Assembly (NCBI GenBank): GCA_030832185.1
Contig: JAURJQ010000012.1
Coordinates: forward strand, 1 to 36,333
DNA length: 36,333 nt
Direction of reading: 5' to 3'
DNA from: Chitinophagales bacterium
GTDB taxonomy: Bacteria; Bacteroidota; Bacteroidia; Chitinophagales; JADJOU01
Positions 9,252 through 20,097 of the stretch are shown piece by piece; position 1 is the stretch's first letter; every line of letters starts with the position of its first letter. The notes below the pieces were generated by a model that saw only the letters and a program-made list of their open reading frames with translations, was not told the DNA's origin and did no database searches. Made by a program: the position numbers and the translations under genes.

Positions 9252-9872
9252 TTATACCTTCCATCCTTTGAGTTGCATAAATTTTTTGCATTTTGCACAA
9301 AAGTCTTTTTCAGAATTTAGCGGATTGCCTCCTGAAGCATCGCGCATATAGCAGTTGGTATCAGGGCAGTGAGGTAGGCCTTGGGTGTGCCCAAGCTCAT
9401 GGATGGATACCTTATACAGCTGCTCGGCTAGTTTATTCCTATCTAGTCGATACGTAGAGACTACACCGACATTCCCTGGGCTGTGCGCTAGGCCCATGAT
9501 TCCCCAGTCCTTGATGAGTTTTTTGGTGGTACTTATGTCTTGACGGCTAAGTGCGATGACCAATGTATCAGGGCCATATTTATACCTAAGAAATTTTAGA
9601 ATACTATCTGCACGGTAACGATCTCTAGGCTTGTAGTAGGACGCGGGGAAATGCGGAATAGGCTTCAATAGTCGACAGCCGTAATGATTGTTTGATAAGG
9701 CTTTTAGATTCAGCTTGGCTAGCTTAATATCAAAATTGCCAAGGGGTTGTATCAAAATAACTTTTGGTTTAGAGATTATATATTGAACGCTTCTAGTGGG
9801 GTCTTTTTTTAATAAGAAAAAAGCCAGTATGCAAATGACTCCAATAATGATACAAGAAAAGGCAGGTTTCAT
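9252..9872 (-). CDS. Archaemetzincin-like zinc metalloprotease (M54), membrane-anchored
   Basis: The complete archaemetzincin signature is present: His158-Glu159-x2-His162-x5-His168 (HELGHTQGLPH) binds the catalytic zinc, and Cys169, Cys174, Cys192 and Cys195 form the second, structural zinc site. Residues 6-22 are a hydrophobic segment, so the protease is probably anchored in or exported across the inner membrane; a second hydrophobic segment is absent. Archaemetzincins are scattered in bacteria and their natural substrates are unknown. The GNAT gene lies 5 bp upstream on the same strand, indicating co-transcription. Confidence 0.9.
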   Translation of the reverse strand: MKPAFSCIIIGVICILAFFLLKKDPTRSVQYIISKPKVILIQPLGNFDIKLAKLNLKALSNNHYGCRLLKPIPHFPASYYKPRDRYRADSILKFLRYKYGPDTLVIALSRQDISTTKKLIKDWGIMGLAHSPGNVGVVSTYRLDRNKLAEQLYKVSIHELGHTQGLPHCPDTNCYMRDASGGNPLNSEKDFCAKCKKFMQLKGWKV

Positions 9873-9877
9873 GGGAA

Positions 9878-10393
9878 TTATAAACTTTTATACATTATAT
9901 AATTGGGATTGGAATGTCTACTCGATATTTTAAAATCTCTTTCGTCGATGATTCTCATTCCATTTTTTTCATAGAAGCGAATCGCGCGGTCATTTTTTAT
10001 CCAAGTGTACAACCATATTCCTCTTTGATTATGTTTCAGAGCTATATCGAGATTGAAATCAAAGAGGGGTTGTCCTAATTTATATTGTAGAAATTTTTCA
10101 TCGATATAGATTCTATCTAATTTGGCTTGCGGGGAAGCGTTTATGGATGAATAGTCTATATTTAAACTTAATTTTGAGTAGCCCGCTAGTTCTTTTTTAT
10201 AGTAGATAAAATGGAAGTGTGAATTAGGGTCAGCTAGTTCGAGCGCAAGTTTTCTAACTGAATATGCGTAGCGGATGTAAATATTTATGTCCTTTTCCAC
10301 AGCACTATGACCATATGAGGCTATAAAGGTGGATTTAGATAGCTCGCTTAATCTACTTAAACTCGCTGCTGGAATAGGTTGTATATCTATCAT
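9878..10393 (-). CDS. GNAT family N-acetyltransferase
   Basis: The 171-residue protein has the GNAT layout: an N-terminal SxLSELSKSTFIASYGH region as in PaiA/spermidine-type acetyltransferases, a central AKLDRIYIDEKFLQYKLGQPL acetyl-CoA loop (a degenerate Q/RxxGxG/A), and NDRAIRFYEKNGMR near the C-terminus. I start at ATG 10393; a TTG two codons upstream is less likely. The gene is followed after 5 bp by the archaemetzincin gene. It transfers acetyl from acetyl-CoA; the acceptor cannot be told. Confidence 0.85.
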   Translation of the reverse strand: MIDIQPIPAASLSRLSELSKSTFIASYGHSAVEKDINIYIRYAYSVRKLALELADPNSHFHFIYYKKELAGYSKLSLNIDYSSINASPQAKLDRIYIDEKFLQYKLGQPLFDFNLDIALKHNQRGIWLYTWIKNDRAIRFYEKNGMRIIDERDFKISSRHSNPNYIMYKSL

Positions 10394-10542
10394 TGCCAAT
10401 TTTAATTCAGTACAATAACTTTAGAATAAGTCTTAAAAGTCATAAAAAAATGATAAAACAATACTTTTATAATTTTAGGAACTTATGTTTCTAAAAAAAA
10501 TAGGCTTGGCCATATTTTTTTCAAATAATCATATTTTCTGAT

Positions 10543-10550
10543 TATCTTTG
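10543..10550 (+). promoter_or_regulatory. Candidate -7 promoter element of the giant surface protein gene
   Basis: TATCTTTG fits TAnnTTTG exactly, about 100 bp before the ATG at 10653. That leaves a leader of roughly 95 nt. The -33 region is T-rich without a clear TTG. Confidence 0.4.
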
Positions 10551-10652
10551 TGTTAACTGAATATTAAAGAATAATAAAATATGATATCGACCTTATTATT
10601 TTCATTGCGCGAGCGAGCTAAATAATAATCGCCTAGATATGGATAAAACCTT

Positions 10653-13600
10653 ATGATAAAAAGATTAATCATCTATGTTATTGTGGTGAATTGTATAGGT
10701 ATCTCTTATGCCCAGACTATTAGTCTTGTGGATAATCAGACGGCTTCAGTTTTGTCGAACCTTCTTGCAGGCAAAGGAATTCAGGTATCAGGGGGATTTA
10801 CCCTTAATTGCAATTCATCGGCGAATGGTACCTTTGTGAATGTAAATCCAACTCCCAATTTAAGTTTAGCTATTGATAGTGGTATAGTGTTATGCACAGG
10901 TAGGGTTCTCAGTACTGCTGCCGATACGGGTATCAATGCTAGTCGATTTAGACTCGCTAATAACAACTTGGGGGTAACGACCACAGATGCACAAATAGCT
11001 ACAATAGCAGGGGCTTCAGCAACCCAGCGAGATTTATGTTTTCTTCAATTTAATTTCATACCACGAGGAGATTCAGCATTCATAGATTACGTTTTCGCTT
11101 CAGAAGATTATCCTGAATATGCATGTTCTCAATTTTATGATGCCTTCGGCATTTTTGTGCAGGCTCCAAGTGATACATTTAAGAATTATTCTAAAGTGCC
11201 TGGCACGAATATTAATGTATCTATCAATAGTATCAATGATACAAGCAAGCAAACTGGAGCTTCAAATTATACGACTTACTGTAAGGGACAAGGAGCAGGC
11301 TCTCCATTTATACAATTTTATACAGCTAATTTAATTAATAATCATATCGTTTATGATGGAATGACCAAGATATTGCGGGCTAGGATACCTGTGCAGCCAA
11401 ATTTGCAGCATACAATGAAATTAGCGATAGCTGATATTTTAGATGGCAATTTTGATAGTGGCATATTCTTCAAGAAATCAAGTCTAACCTCACCACCACT
11501 ATTAGAGATCACGGATAGAAAAGCAAGTAATGGCTCCAATAAGGACAGTCTATTTTTAATAGAGGGTTGTAATCCTGGGGTAGTTTCTTTTTCTAGGTCT
11601 ACAGTAAGTGTTCCTATTACCGTGAACGCATCTTTTTCAGGTACCTCTAGTTCTGGCGATTTTTCCGCTGCAGCTAGTTTTACCATCGCTTCAGGTAATA
11701 GTACATTTAACTACAATGTCTCAGCCTTGACTGATGCAGTGAAGGAAAACATCGAAAGCTTACGAATAATTTTTACGGCTCCATCTATCAATTATACAGA
11801 TACAGTAAACTATTTTATCAAAGATTTCGCTCATGGAATAACTATCAATAATGGCAAACGTGATACATCCCTTTGCGTAGGGCAAAGTATTAACATAGTT
11901 CATACGCGTCTCGATACCACTTTTAGTGCCATATGGACTCCTGCAGCTAATTTATCATGTACGAATTGCTTAAATACTGTCTTTACCGCCAATCCTCCCA
12001 ATCTACCTTCAATACAAAATCTGTTTTTAAGAATTTCTGCTCTAGGCTGTCCTGCGGCAGATTCTTTGATTACCATTAACGTTAGCCCAAAACCGGTTCT
12101 AACCTTGAGTTCTAGTTTTAATATATGTATAAACGATTCGGTGCAATTGACCGCGGCAGTTACCCCCACAGGAACTTATACCTATACATGGTCTCCTTCT
12201 ACTGGGCTGACGGCTTCGAATATTTTGTCACCATTTGCTAAGCCCCTGGCTGCACAGTCTTATAAGTTAATTGTATCTAGCCCAGCAGGCTGCAGAGATA
12301 GTATCAGTACTACGATTAATATCTCTTCTATACGCCAAGAAATTGATTCCATGCGGACAGCCAATGCTACCTGTGGTTCTAGTAATGGAGCGATACGGTT
12401 GTATACAAAGACAACTAGTCCCAATAATCCTCCGTATACTTTTTCTATCAATGGCGGCACCACCTTCGTCTCTGGAAATATATTTAATGGAATAGCCGCA
12501 GGAGTTTATAATGTAGCTATTAGAAATGGATCTGGATGCCGATTTGATACCACACTCACGGTCACTGCGGGCACGAATCCTCCAAGTGCCAGCTTTACAA
12601 TAGTGCAGACCTCCTGTGGATTGAATAATGGCAGTGCGCGCATTTTGACCAAGTCTGGAGTACCAACGTTGACCCAACAATGGAAGTTGGGGGCTAGTGT
12701 TATTTCTACAGATACATTTATCAATAATAGACCTCCTGGAAATTATGTATTGACCATACTTGATGGTGTGGGGTGTTCGATTAATTATTCCATCACAATT
12801 CTGGGAAGTTCTCCTGCTAATTTTTCTTTTATCAAGACGGATCAAACCTGCGGAAATACTAATGGAGCGATAACAGCCAGTGTCGTAAGTGGTTTGTCGC
12901 CCTTTACATATCTTTGGAGTCAAGGAGGATCGGTGCCGACTATCACAGGACTGACTGCAGGATGGTATAAATTGACCTTTTCAGACGTGAAAGGATGCAG
13001 TAAAATAGATAGTGCACAGCTCATTGCTTTTCCACCTATCACGCATAGTAAAACAGGCACGAATGCTTTATGTGGATCTAGCAATGGATCTGCAACAGCT
13101 ATAGTCTCTAGTGGAGGTAATGCTCCATTTATTTATTCTTGGAGCAATGGGGTTGTGACTTCTCCCATTTCTGCGACATCCTATACTATTAATGCACTGG
13201 CTGGTGGAAAGTATAAATTTACTATTCAAGATGCAAAGGGTTGTAAAGCGCAAGATTCTATCACAGTAGTCTCAAGCCCTGCGCTTAATATATCTATTGC
13301 CCGAGTTAACGCAACCTGCGGCAATAATAATGGCTCTATTTCGACATCTATTATAAGTGGCACTGCTAACTATAGCTATGTATGGAGTGATGGAGCTACT
13401 AGTCAAAATAGGACGAATCTGGCGCCGGGCACCTATAATGTAACAGTTACAGATTCGAATGGTTGTATCGCAACAGGTGGTGCCGTTGTAACTATGAATT
13501 CTTCTCCAAGCCTCACTACTACTAAGGCAAATGCTACCTGTGGCAATAACAATGGGAGTATATCGACCAACGTAACTGGAGCCAAGCCTCCAATATTATA

Positions 13601-16600
13601 TAGCTGGAGCAATGGTCAGACAACCAATTTTATCAATAACCTAGCACCAGGAGTATATACGGTGACAATTACAGATTCATTGGGGTGTCAGAAAACTGCC
13701 AGAGATACCATTCTACAGCCAGCATTTACTAATTTTACAGATAGCATTGTTCAAACGACCTGTAATCTTAGTAACGGAAAATTATTCATTAAGAATATAG
13801 TTGGAGCTTCGCCTGTGAGCATCACTTGGTCAGATGGAAATTCCTCTGCTACGAGGACAAGCCTGACTGCTGGTAATTATACTGTGCTAGTGCAAGACGG
13901 AAATGGTTGTCAACGAACTAAGACTTTTACAATTCAGTCATCTAGTATTCCTAATCCCAATTTTAGTGTCTTAAATGCGTTATGTAATTCTGTGGTTGGG
14001 TCTATTTCTGCCGCAGTATCTGGTGGGACGGCTCCCTATTCCTATATTTGGAGCTCAGGAGATACTTCCTCTAGTATTAGCGGAAAATCAGCAGGCACTT
14101 ATACACTGACGGTAACTGACTTTAATGGTTGTATAGGTATACGTTCAGATTCTATTTTGCGAAGACCACCGCCAGTATATTCTGATAGTTTTAGAAAAGC
14201 ACGGTGCGGTTTTAATAATGGGTTAATTCACATATACAATATTGTGGGTTCAGCGCCCTATAACTTTGCTTGGAGCCACGATGTAAATTCTACCACAAGT
14301 CTAGTCATAGGATTACCTAGCGACACAATTTCTGTGGTAATAACTGATAGCAATGGCTGCGTCGTGAGGGATACTTGGGATTTAGCTTCAAAAGGAGCAA
14401 TTACATATCAAGCCAATTATAAAAGGTCTAAATGCCTTGACTCTACAGGCAGAATTACAATTAATATCACCAATGGCACTCCTTCCTATACTATTCAATG
14501 GTCGAATGGAGATACTGGTTTGGTAGCAGATTCTTTAAAGCATGGGCGTTATGAGTTGTTGATATCAGATAGTTTAGGTTGTATCGTCAGAGATACGCTC
14601 AGAATTAATGATAGCACCACATTACGAGATACCTTTCAGATAATGAAAACAAGATGTGATACGGCTAGTGGAAATATCTTGGTTGTTCCTTTAGGCGGCA
14701 CCGCACCCTATAAGCATGTCTGGCAGCGATTGCCTAGAGACACCTTTGCGCTGCTAGATAGCGTCAATATTGGCATCTACAATATTCAAACGATAGATTC
14801 AAACGGCTGTAAATTCGACACCTCTGCTACTATGATTTATACTCACTATCCTATCATACGGGATTCTGTAGTCATAGAGAAATGCGCAGGGAATAATGGA
14901 GAAATACACATACGAATAGATAGCGTGATAAATCCTATAAAAATTACTTGGAATGGCATTATGGATTCTACCTATAAAAAGCTAGGACTCAAAGGGCCCC
15001 TCTCTTATTTAATTATGGTGGAGGATTCACATAAATGTATTGCAACTATTACTTCTATTCTGGATACGAATCTCAATCCACAACCTTTTTTGACTAAAAT
15101 TGACCCACCGTGTGGCAATAATCTAGGGAGTTTATCAGTATCAACCGCTGCACCTGTAGTGGTTCAGAGCTATCTATGGAGTAATTCTAAAACCACTGGA
15201 ACGATAGACAGCTTAGCTCCAGGTCCATATGCTATTACCATTACGGATACTGCGGGCTGTGTATACATGCTTAGAGATACCTTGACCTATACCATAGCGC
15301 CAACCAAATCATATCAGATAAAAAGATCTAATTGTGGTCGATTAGATGGTCAGATAAAAATTATAGGCAATAGTATCTATGGAGATTATTTTTATAATTG
15401 GAAAAAAATTCCGGGCAGCTTCGGTACAAATCAGCAGACGCCTGATACTGGTTTTATTACGACCCTTGATTCTGGGAGATATGTTGTGAGAATTAGCGAT
15501 TCTAAAGGATGTAATCTTTTTGATACATTAACTATAGTGGATAGTGCGATGCATACGGTGGCTTTTAATATAAAAAATTCACATTGTACCAATGGAAATG
15601 GAAAGGCTAAATTAGTATTAAGCGGGGGAAGCCCGCCTTATAACTATACATGGTATAATTTTACTACAAACGATTCTGTTGCTAGTCTCTTTGCCGGAAA
15701 TTATTTAGTAACGACAACTGATTCGAGAAGTTGCACTAGAATGGATACCGCTAAAGTTCAATTTATACCGAGTCCTGATGCTAACTTACTTGGGGTAAAC
15801 TCTTTTTGTGGACCGAGCAACGGAAAAGTGATAACGAATATTAGTTTTGGACAGGCACCGTTCACTTATCAATGGAGTAATATGTCTACATCCAAGGATA
15901 TAGCTGGTCTTACAGCAGGGAAATATGTTTTAACGATTACAGATAGTACTGGATGCACAGATATAGATTCGGTTAACATTGTCGCTCAGCCCCCATTACA
16001 AATCTCGATTAGTAAAGTACCAGCAAACTGTGATTTGAATAATGGCTCAGCTACTGCATCCATTGTTACAGGTAAGCCCCCATATATCTTCAATTGGAAT
16101 ACTATTGTCAATTCGATGACGGCTACAGGATTAGATTCTGGCAAGCACGTCTTTTATATTTCAGACTCTAATAACTGTGAAATAAGAGATACTATTCAGC
16201 TATTGCGTATTAAAAAACATAGTGCAAGTCATGTTGTGGTCAATGATAATTGTACGTACAAAATTGGCACAATATCTACTGCGGTCATAGATGGTCAGGG
16301 ACCTTATAGCTATTCATGGAATGGAGGCTTGGGCACTAACGCGAATGTGAGTAACGTAGGTGCGGGGACATATACCCTTTCAATAACAGATGCGTTGGGA
16401 TGTTTGGTCACTTCGCTTGTCAATTTAGGCGATACGGCTGGTCCTATTGTCTCACTCATAGTCAATACAGCGAGCTGTGGACTGAATAATGGTTCTATAT
16501 TTGCCAATGTTTTCAGCACACGCGCGCCGCTTAATCACTTCTGGAATAATGTAGCGGGAACCAATACGATTTCGAATATTAATGGCGGCAAATTTGTATA

Positions 16601-19600
16601 TAAAGTTACAGATAGTAGAGGTTGTATAAAATCAGATTCAGCTATTCTAGATACCGTTTATACCTTGACGGCAACTAAATCTTCAAAAAACCCAAGTTGT
16701 AATTTAAATAACGGTTTTATCAAATTACGAGCTACAGGAGGCACTGGAGCTAAGACTTATATTTGGAATCCATCTGCTCCCAATTCAGATTCAATTTTTG
16801 GTCTTAGTCCAGGAAAATATAAATATACCGTCACAGATACTAGGGGTTGTATCTGGACAGATTCGGTCACCTTGATACAACAAGGACTTCCTATCATTAA
16901 TTTTAATGTCACACCATCTACCTGTAAGAATGGTAATGGCGTTATACAGAGCGCTGTCACTAATGGTTCCGGCAGCATTATTTATAACTGGAGCAATGGA
17001 GGAAATACTAATACAATTAGTGGTATAGTGCCTAGCACCTATAGTCTTACTGTGACAGATGCTACTGGTTGCTCGGCTGCTAGTTCAGTTCTATTAAATA
17101 GTATAGGGGTGGATTCTATCAATTTAGTATTTCAGCATCCTAAATGCAATATCAATAATGGTAGAATAAAAGCTATTCCAAATAATACGGTTGGCTCAGT
17201 CAATTACAGCTGGAGTACAAGTGCTACATTAGATAGTATTTTCAATCTAGGCGGAGGTTCTTTTACAGTGACAGTCACGGACAATCTATGCACGTTCACT
17301 AAATCTCAAGCTTTGGTTATGGCTACAAAGCCAATAATTTCTGCCATCAAGCAAGATGCTAGTTGCAATATTAATAATGGTCAGATAACAGTAAACATTG
17401 CTCAAGGAACGGCTCCATTTAATTATACGTGGAATACTAGTCCAGGACCGCCTAATTTGACTGGACTAGATTCTGGAAATTATAAGATAATTGTAACGGA
17501 TGTGAATGCCTGTAAAGATTCCATAAGTATATTCCTACCTCGTATACCAATGCTTATGCTAACGTTAACAGGTCAGAAGTCTAAGTGTGGTGAAGCGAAT
17601 GGAGGTATAACCTCAACCGTCACAGGAGGCGCACCAATTAAAACTTATGCTTGGAGCAATTCTGCCACCACCGCTAATTTAACTAATATTCTAGCAGGAA
17701 ATTACACCCTGACGCTCAGTGATAATGGAAATTGCACGGTAACGCAGAGTATTGTTATTGACGATAGAAAGAAACCTCTGCTTAGCTATAGCATTGTAAA
17801 TTCAGTTTGTAATAAACCGAATGGAAGTATCACCTCAACCACTTCCGATGGAACGCCACCATTTAATTATCTATGGAATACTGGCGCTACGAGTACATCT
17901 ATTGTCAATGTATCCCAAGGGATTTATTCCTTGACAGTGACAGATAGTCTGGGGTGCAGAGATTCCTTTACGGACCTTATAGCTTCAGGAGCACCGCCTG
18001 ATTTTGATTCTACACGGATCGATAGATCAACCTGTAATCTTCCAAATGGGGCTATTTATACCAAAATGTCAGTTCGTGCTATAAATCCTGTGTACACATG
18101 GAGCACTGGTTACGTAGGAAATTATATTACCAATCTAGGACCGGGGAGCTACACCCTTACTGTATCAGACGACAGACAATGCGAAATCATTCGTAATTTC
18201 GTGGTACCTACTACCAAATTACCTAAGATTAAGTTAGACTCGATTCAGTCTTTTTGTTTGAAACCAAATGGTCAGGTGATATCTTTAGTCACAGAGGGGA
18301 CCCCATCGTTTACTTATGCCTGGAGCACAGGTTCGTCAGCAACATCTATAGCCAATCTATTCCCTGGCGTTTATAGGCTTACTGTTACTGATATTCTAAA
18401 TTGTAGAGATTCAGCCCAAATTATAGTCACAGAAGAACCCAATCTAGTCAAAGCTACTTATGATTCGGTTAATTTAATTTGTTTTAGAGACTTTTCTGGT
18501 AGAGTGAAGTTCTATCCCTCTGGAGGTCAATTTCCTTATTCGTATACTGTTTTGACGACTACTACAGATAGCACAGCGTCTGGCTTGAGTGCTGGGAAAA
18601 GCTATTTCACAATTACAGATAATAAAGGTTGTAAGTATAGAGATTCGTTTAATTTGACACAACCTGATAAAATAATCACTAAGGTTTTAGATTCTACTAA
18701 TCTTATCTGTCACAACCAGCCTACTGGGGAAATACTTGTAACTACTACAGGCGGTAACTTTCCTTATTCCTATCGATGGTCTCCTTCAGGGGCATACGGA
18801 GATAGAGCTATAGGTTTAGCTGCAGGAGTTCATACGGTAGCCGTGGAAGATTTGATAGGATGTAAAGATACGTTGAAGGTAACGTTAACACAACCAGCGC
18901 CCATACAGATAGTAGGAACTAAGGTTTTAAATTCTTGCTTCGGTATGGCGAAGGCCGCCATCAATATCAATGTCAATAATGGTGTAAAGCCTTATCAATA
19001 CTTTTGGTCTAATCAAGCCAGAACAGAGGATATATCAAATTTGGCCCAAGGAAACTACACCTTAAATCTCAAAGATTCTAATGGTTGTATTGCTCAATAT
19101 AAAGATTCCATCATAGATCCACCTATTCAAAATCGCGGATTAGTAGTGACAAAAGATTTAATCTGTCCGGAAATTATAGAAGGAGAGGTTATTGTGAATG
19201 GAACTGGCGGCGCATCGCCTTATAGCTATAGTAATGATTCAGGGAAATCCTTTAAATTTAAGAATAGATGGATTCAGTTGGATTCCGGAAATTATTATTA
19301 CCAAATTAGAGACAATGAAGGTTGCCGAACGTTTGTAAATGCTAAAATTAAGTCTGCACCAATCTTTAGGTTTAATGCGAGTCCAAAATCAACTACCATT
19401 AAATTAGGGGAGACCGTTCAGCTCGGCTATGATGTGCTAGAAGGAGATAAATCCTGGGTGAATCAAGTCTTCTGGAAAGAAAGTACAGGGCTTAGTTGCA
19501 CTGATTGTGAGCAGCCTATTGCTTCGACTTTTGTAGATAATCAATATGTTTTAACGCTGAAATACTTGAATAAATGCATAAGACAAGATACTGTTTTCAT

Positions 19601-19895
19601 AAAGGTGATAGACGACAACGAGTTGTATATCCCTTCTGCCTTCTCTCCAGCTAGTTTGCAGATAGAGAATCAATCTTTTAAAATCTATTCTAATAATATA
19701 CTTTCGGCTAGAGTTAGTATCTTCAATAGATGGGGAGAAAAAATATTCGAAACCGATGAAGGCCACATAGTCGGCTGGGATGGCATCTACAAAGGAAATT
19801 TAGCAATGGCGGGCACCTATTCATATATCGTAGAGGTAGTTTATTTAAATAGAAGAAAAGTAATTAAAAAGGGTGAAGTAACATTATTTAGATAG
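10653..19895 (+). CDS. Giant type IX-secreted surface protein: choice-of-anchor L, SprB repeats, type B C-terminal domain
   Basis: The protein has 3080 residues. A signal peptide (1-20, ending SYA) is followed by a choice-of-anchor L domain (about 30-265; DYVFASEDYPEY is typical), a Calx-beta-like region (about 305-390) and two PKD/Ig-like units (to about 560). About 31 SprB-like repeats of 70-90 residues then run from ~565 to ~2890; each has a C-x4-NG start, a PYxYxWSNG centre and a YxxTVTDxxGC end. A last Ig-like unit precedes the gliding-motility/T9SS type B sorting domain (2990-3080: IPSAFSP, IFNRWGEKIF, WDGIYKG, GTYSYIVEV). It should be secreted through the outer membrane and act as an adhesin or, as with SprB, a motility adhesin. 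No PorP/SprF partner is adjacent. An 8-bp inverted repeat (19893-19900/19940-19947) follows the gene. Confidence 0.93.
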   Translation: MIKRLIIYVIVVNCIGISYAQTISLVDNQTASVLSNLLAGKGIQVSGGFTLNCNSSANGTFVNVNPTPNLSLAIDSGIVLCTGRVLSTAADTGINASRFRLANNNLGVTTTDAQIATIAGASATQRDLCFLQFNFIPRGDSAFIDYVFASEDYPEYACSQFYDAFGIFVQAPSDTFKNYSKVPGTNINVSINSINDTSKQTGASNYTTYCKGQGAGSPFIQFYTANLINNHIVYDGMTKILRARIPVQPNLQHTMKLAIADILDGNFDSGIFFKKSSLTSPPLLEITDRKASNGSNKDSLFLIEGCNPGVVSFSRSTVSVPITVNASFSGTSSSGDFSAAASFTIASGNSTFNYNVSALTDAVKENIESLRIIFTAPSINYTDTVNYFIKDFAHGITINNGKRDTSLCVGQSINIVHTRLDTTFSAIWTPAANLSCTNCLNTVFTANPPNLPSIQNLFLRISALGCPAADSLITINVSPKPVLTLSSSFNICINDSVQLTAAVTPTGTYTYTWSPSTGLTASNILSPFAKPLAAQSYKLIVSSPAGCRDSISTTINISSIRQEIDSMRTANATCGSSNGAIRLYTKTTSPNNPPYTFSINGGTTFVSGNIFNGIAAGVYNVAIRNGSGCRFDTTLTVTAGTNPPSASFTIVQTSCGLNNGSARILTKSGVPTLTQQWKLGASVISTDTFINNRPPGNYVLTILDGVGCSINYSITILGSSPANFSFIKTDQTCGNTNGAITASVVSGLSPFTYLWSQGGSVPTITGLTAGWYKLTFSDVKGCSKIDSAQLIAFPPITHSKTGTNALCGSSNGSATAIVSSGGNAPFIYSWSNGVVTSPISATSYTINALAGGKYKFTIQDAKGCKAQDSITVVSSPALNISIARVNATCGNNNGSISTSIISGTANYSYVWSDGATSQNRTNLAPGTYNVTVTDSNGCIATGGAVVTMNSSPSLTTTKANATCGNNNGSISTNVTGAKPPILYSWSNGQTTNFINNLAPGVYTVTITDSLGCQKTARDTILQPAFTNFTDSIVQTTCNLSNGKLFIKNIVGASPVSITWSDGNSSATRTSLTAGNYTVLVQDGNGCQRTKTFTIQSSSIPNPNFSVLNALCNSVVGSISAAVSGGTAPYSYIWSSGDTSSSISGKSAGTYTLTVTDFNGCIGIRSDSILRRPPPVYSDSFRKARCGFNNGLIHIYNIVGSAPYNFAWSHDVNSTTSLVIGLPSDTISVVITDSNGCVVRDTWDLASKGAITYQANYKRSKCLDSTGRITINITNGTPSYTIQWSNGDTGLVADSLKHGRYELLISDSLGCIVRDTLRINDSTTLRDTFQIMKTRCDTASGNILVVPLGGTAPYKHVWQRLPRDTFALLDSVNIGIYNIQTIDSNGCKFDTSATMIYTHYPIIRDSVVIEKCAGNNGEIHIRIDSVINPIKITWNGIMDSTYKKLGLKGPLSYLIMVEDSHKCIATITSILDTNLNPQPFLTKIDPPCGNNLGSLSVSTAAPVVVQSYLWSNSKTTGTIDSLAPGPYAITITDTAGCVYMLRDTLTYTIAPTKSYQIKRSNCGRLDGQIKIIGNSIYGDYFYNWKKIPGSFGTNQQTPDTGFITTLDSGRYVVRISDSKGCNLFDTLTIVDSAMHTVAFNIKNSHCTNGNGKAKLVLSGGSPPYNYTWYNFTTNDSVASLFAGNYLVTTTDSRSCTRMDTAKVQFIPSPDANLLGVNSFCGPSNGKVITNISFGQAPFTYQWSNMSTSKDIAGLTAGKYVLTITDSTGCTDIDSVNIVAQPPLQISISKVPANCDLNNGSATASIVTGKPPYIFNWNTIVNSMTATGLDSGKHVFYISDSNNCEIRDTIQLLRIKKHSASHVVVNDNCTYKIGTISTAVIDGQGPYSYSWNGGLGTNANVSNVGAGTYTLSITDALGCLVTSLVNLGDTAGPIVSLIVNTASCGLNNGSIFANVFSTRAPLNHFWNNVAGTNTISNINGGKFVYKVTDSRGCIKSDSAILDTVYTLTATKSSKNPSCNLNNGFIKLRATGGTGAKTYIWNPSAPNSDSIFGLSPGKYKYTVTDTRGCIWTDSVTLIQQGLPIINFNVTPSTCKNGNGVIQSAVTNGSGSIIYNWSNGGNTNTISGIVPSTYSLTVTDATGCSAASSVLLNSIGVDSINLVFQHPKCNINNGRIKAIPNNTVGSVNYSWSTSATLDSIFNLGGGSFTVTVTDNLCTFTKSQALVMATKPIISAIKQDASCNINNGQITVNIAQGTAPFNYTWNTSPGPPNLTGLDSGNYKIIVTDVNACKDSISIFLPRIPMLMLTLTGQKSKCGEANGGITSTVTGGAPIKTYAWSNSATTANLTNILAGNYTLTLSDNGNCTVTQSIVIDDRKKPLLSYSIVNSVCNKPNGSITSTTSDGTPPFNYLWNTGATSTSIVNVSQGIYSLTVTDSLGCRDSFTDLIASGAPPDFDSTRIDRSTCNLPNGAIYTKMSVRAINPVYTWSTGYVGNYITNLGPGSYTLTVSDDRQCEIIRNFVVPTTKLPKIKLDSIQSFCLKPNGQVISLVTEGTPSFTYAWSTGSSATSIANLFPGVYRLTVTDILNCRDSAQIIVTEEPNLVKATYDSVNLICFRDFSGRVKFYPSGGQFPYSYTVLTTTTDSTASGLSAGKSYFTITDNKGCKYRDSFNLTQPDKIITKVLDSTNLICHNQPTGEILVTTTGGNFPYSYRWSPSGAYGDRAIGLAAGVHTVAVEDLIGCKDTLKVTLTQPAPIQIVGTKVLNSCFGMAKAAININVNNGVKPYQYFWSNQARTEDISNLAQGNYTLNLKDSNGCIAQYKDSIIDPPIQNRGLVVTKDLICPEIIEGEVIVNGTGGASPYSYSNDSGKSFKFKNRWIQLDSGNYYYQIRDNEGCRTFVNAKIKSAPIFRFNASPKSTTIKLGETVQLGYDVLEGDKSWVNQVFWKESTGLSCTDCEQPIASTFVDNQYVLTLKYLNKCIRQDTVFIKVIDDNELYIPSAFSPASLQIENQSFKIYSNNILSARVSIFNRWGEKIFETDEGHIVGWDGIYKGNLAMAGTYSYIVEVVYLNRRKVIKKGEVTLFR

Positions 19896-20097
19896 GAAGT
19901 CATCTATTTCGTCTGATTATCAATTTTTTCTGAATTTTCACTTCCTAGTATAGTATATTTATAGTCAAGAAAGGGACTTTACTATTCCTTTATAAGCTAT
20001 TTAAATACGAAATTAGCTCCATCTGTTTTGTATAATAAAAAACTAATTTCCAGAAATTCATCCCTATTCCCTTAACTTTACACATCATTTTCAGTTT

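Noticed and set aside
12267-12923. 218-codon open frame on the minus strand inside the giant surface protein gene
   Set aside because: It is opposite the repeat-rich coding frame, its sequence is rich in Arg, Ile, Ser and Cys without any domain, and it has no promoter or start context. It is a shadow of the repeats.
10653-19895. Possible CRISPR or recent tandem DNA repeat array in the giant gene
   Set aside because: The repeats are 70-90 amino acids, divergent in DNA sequence and in one open frame; there are no short identical repeats with spacers.
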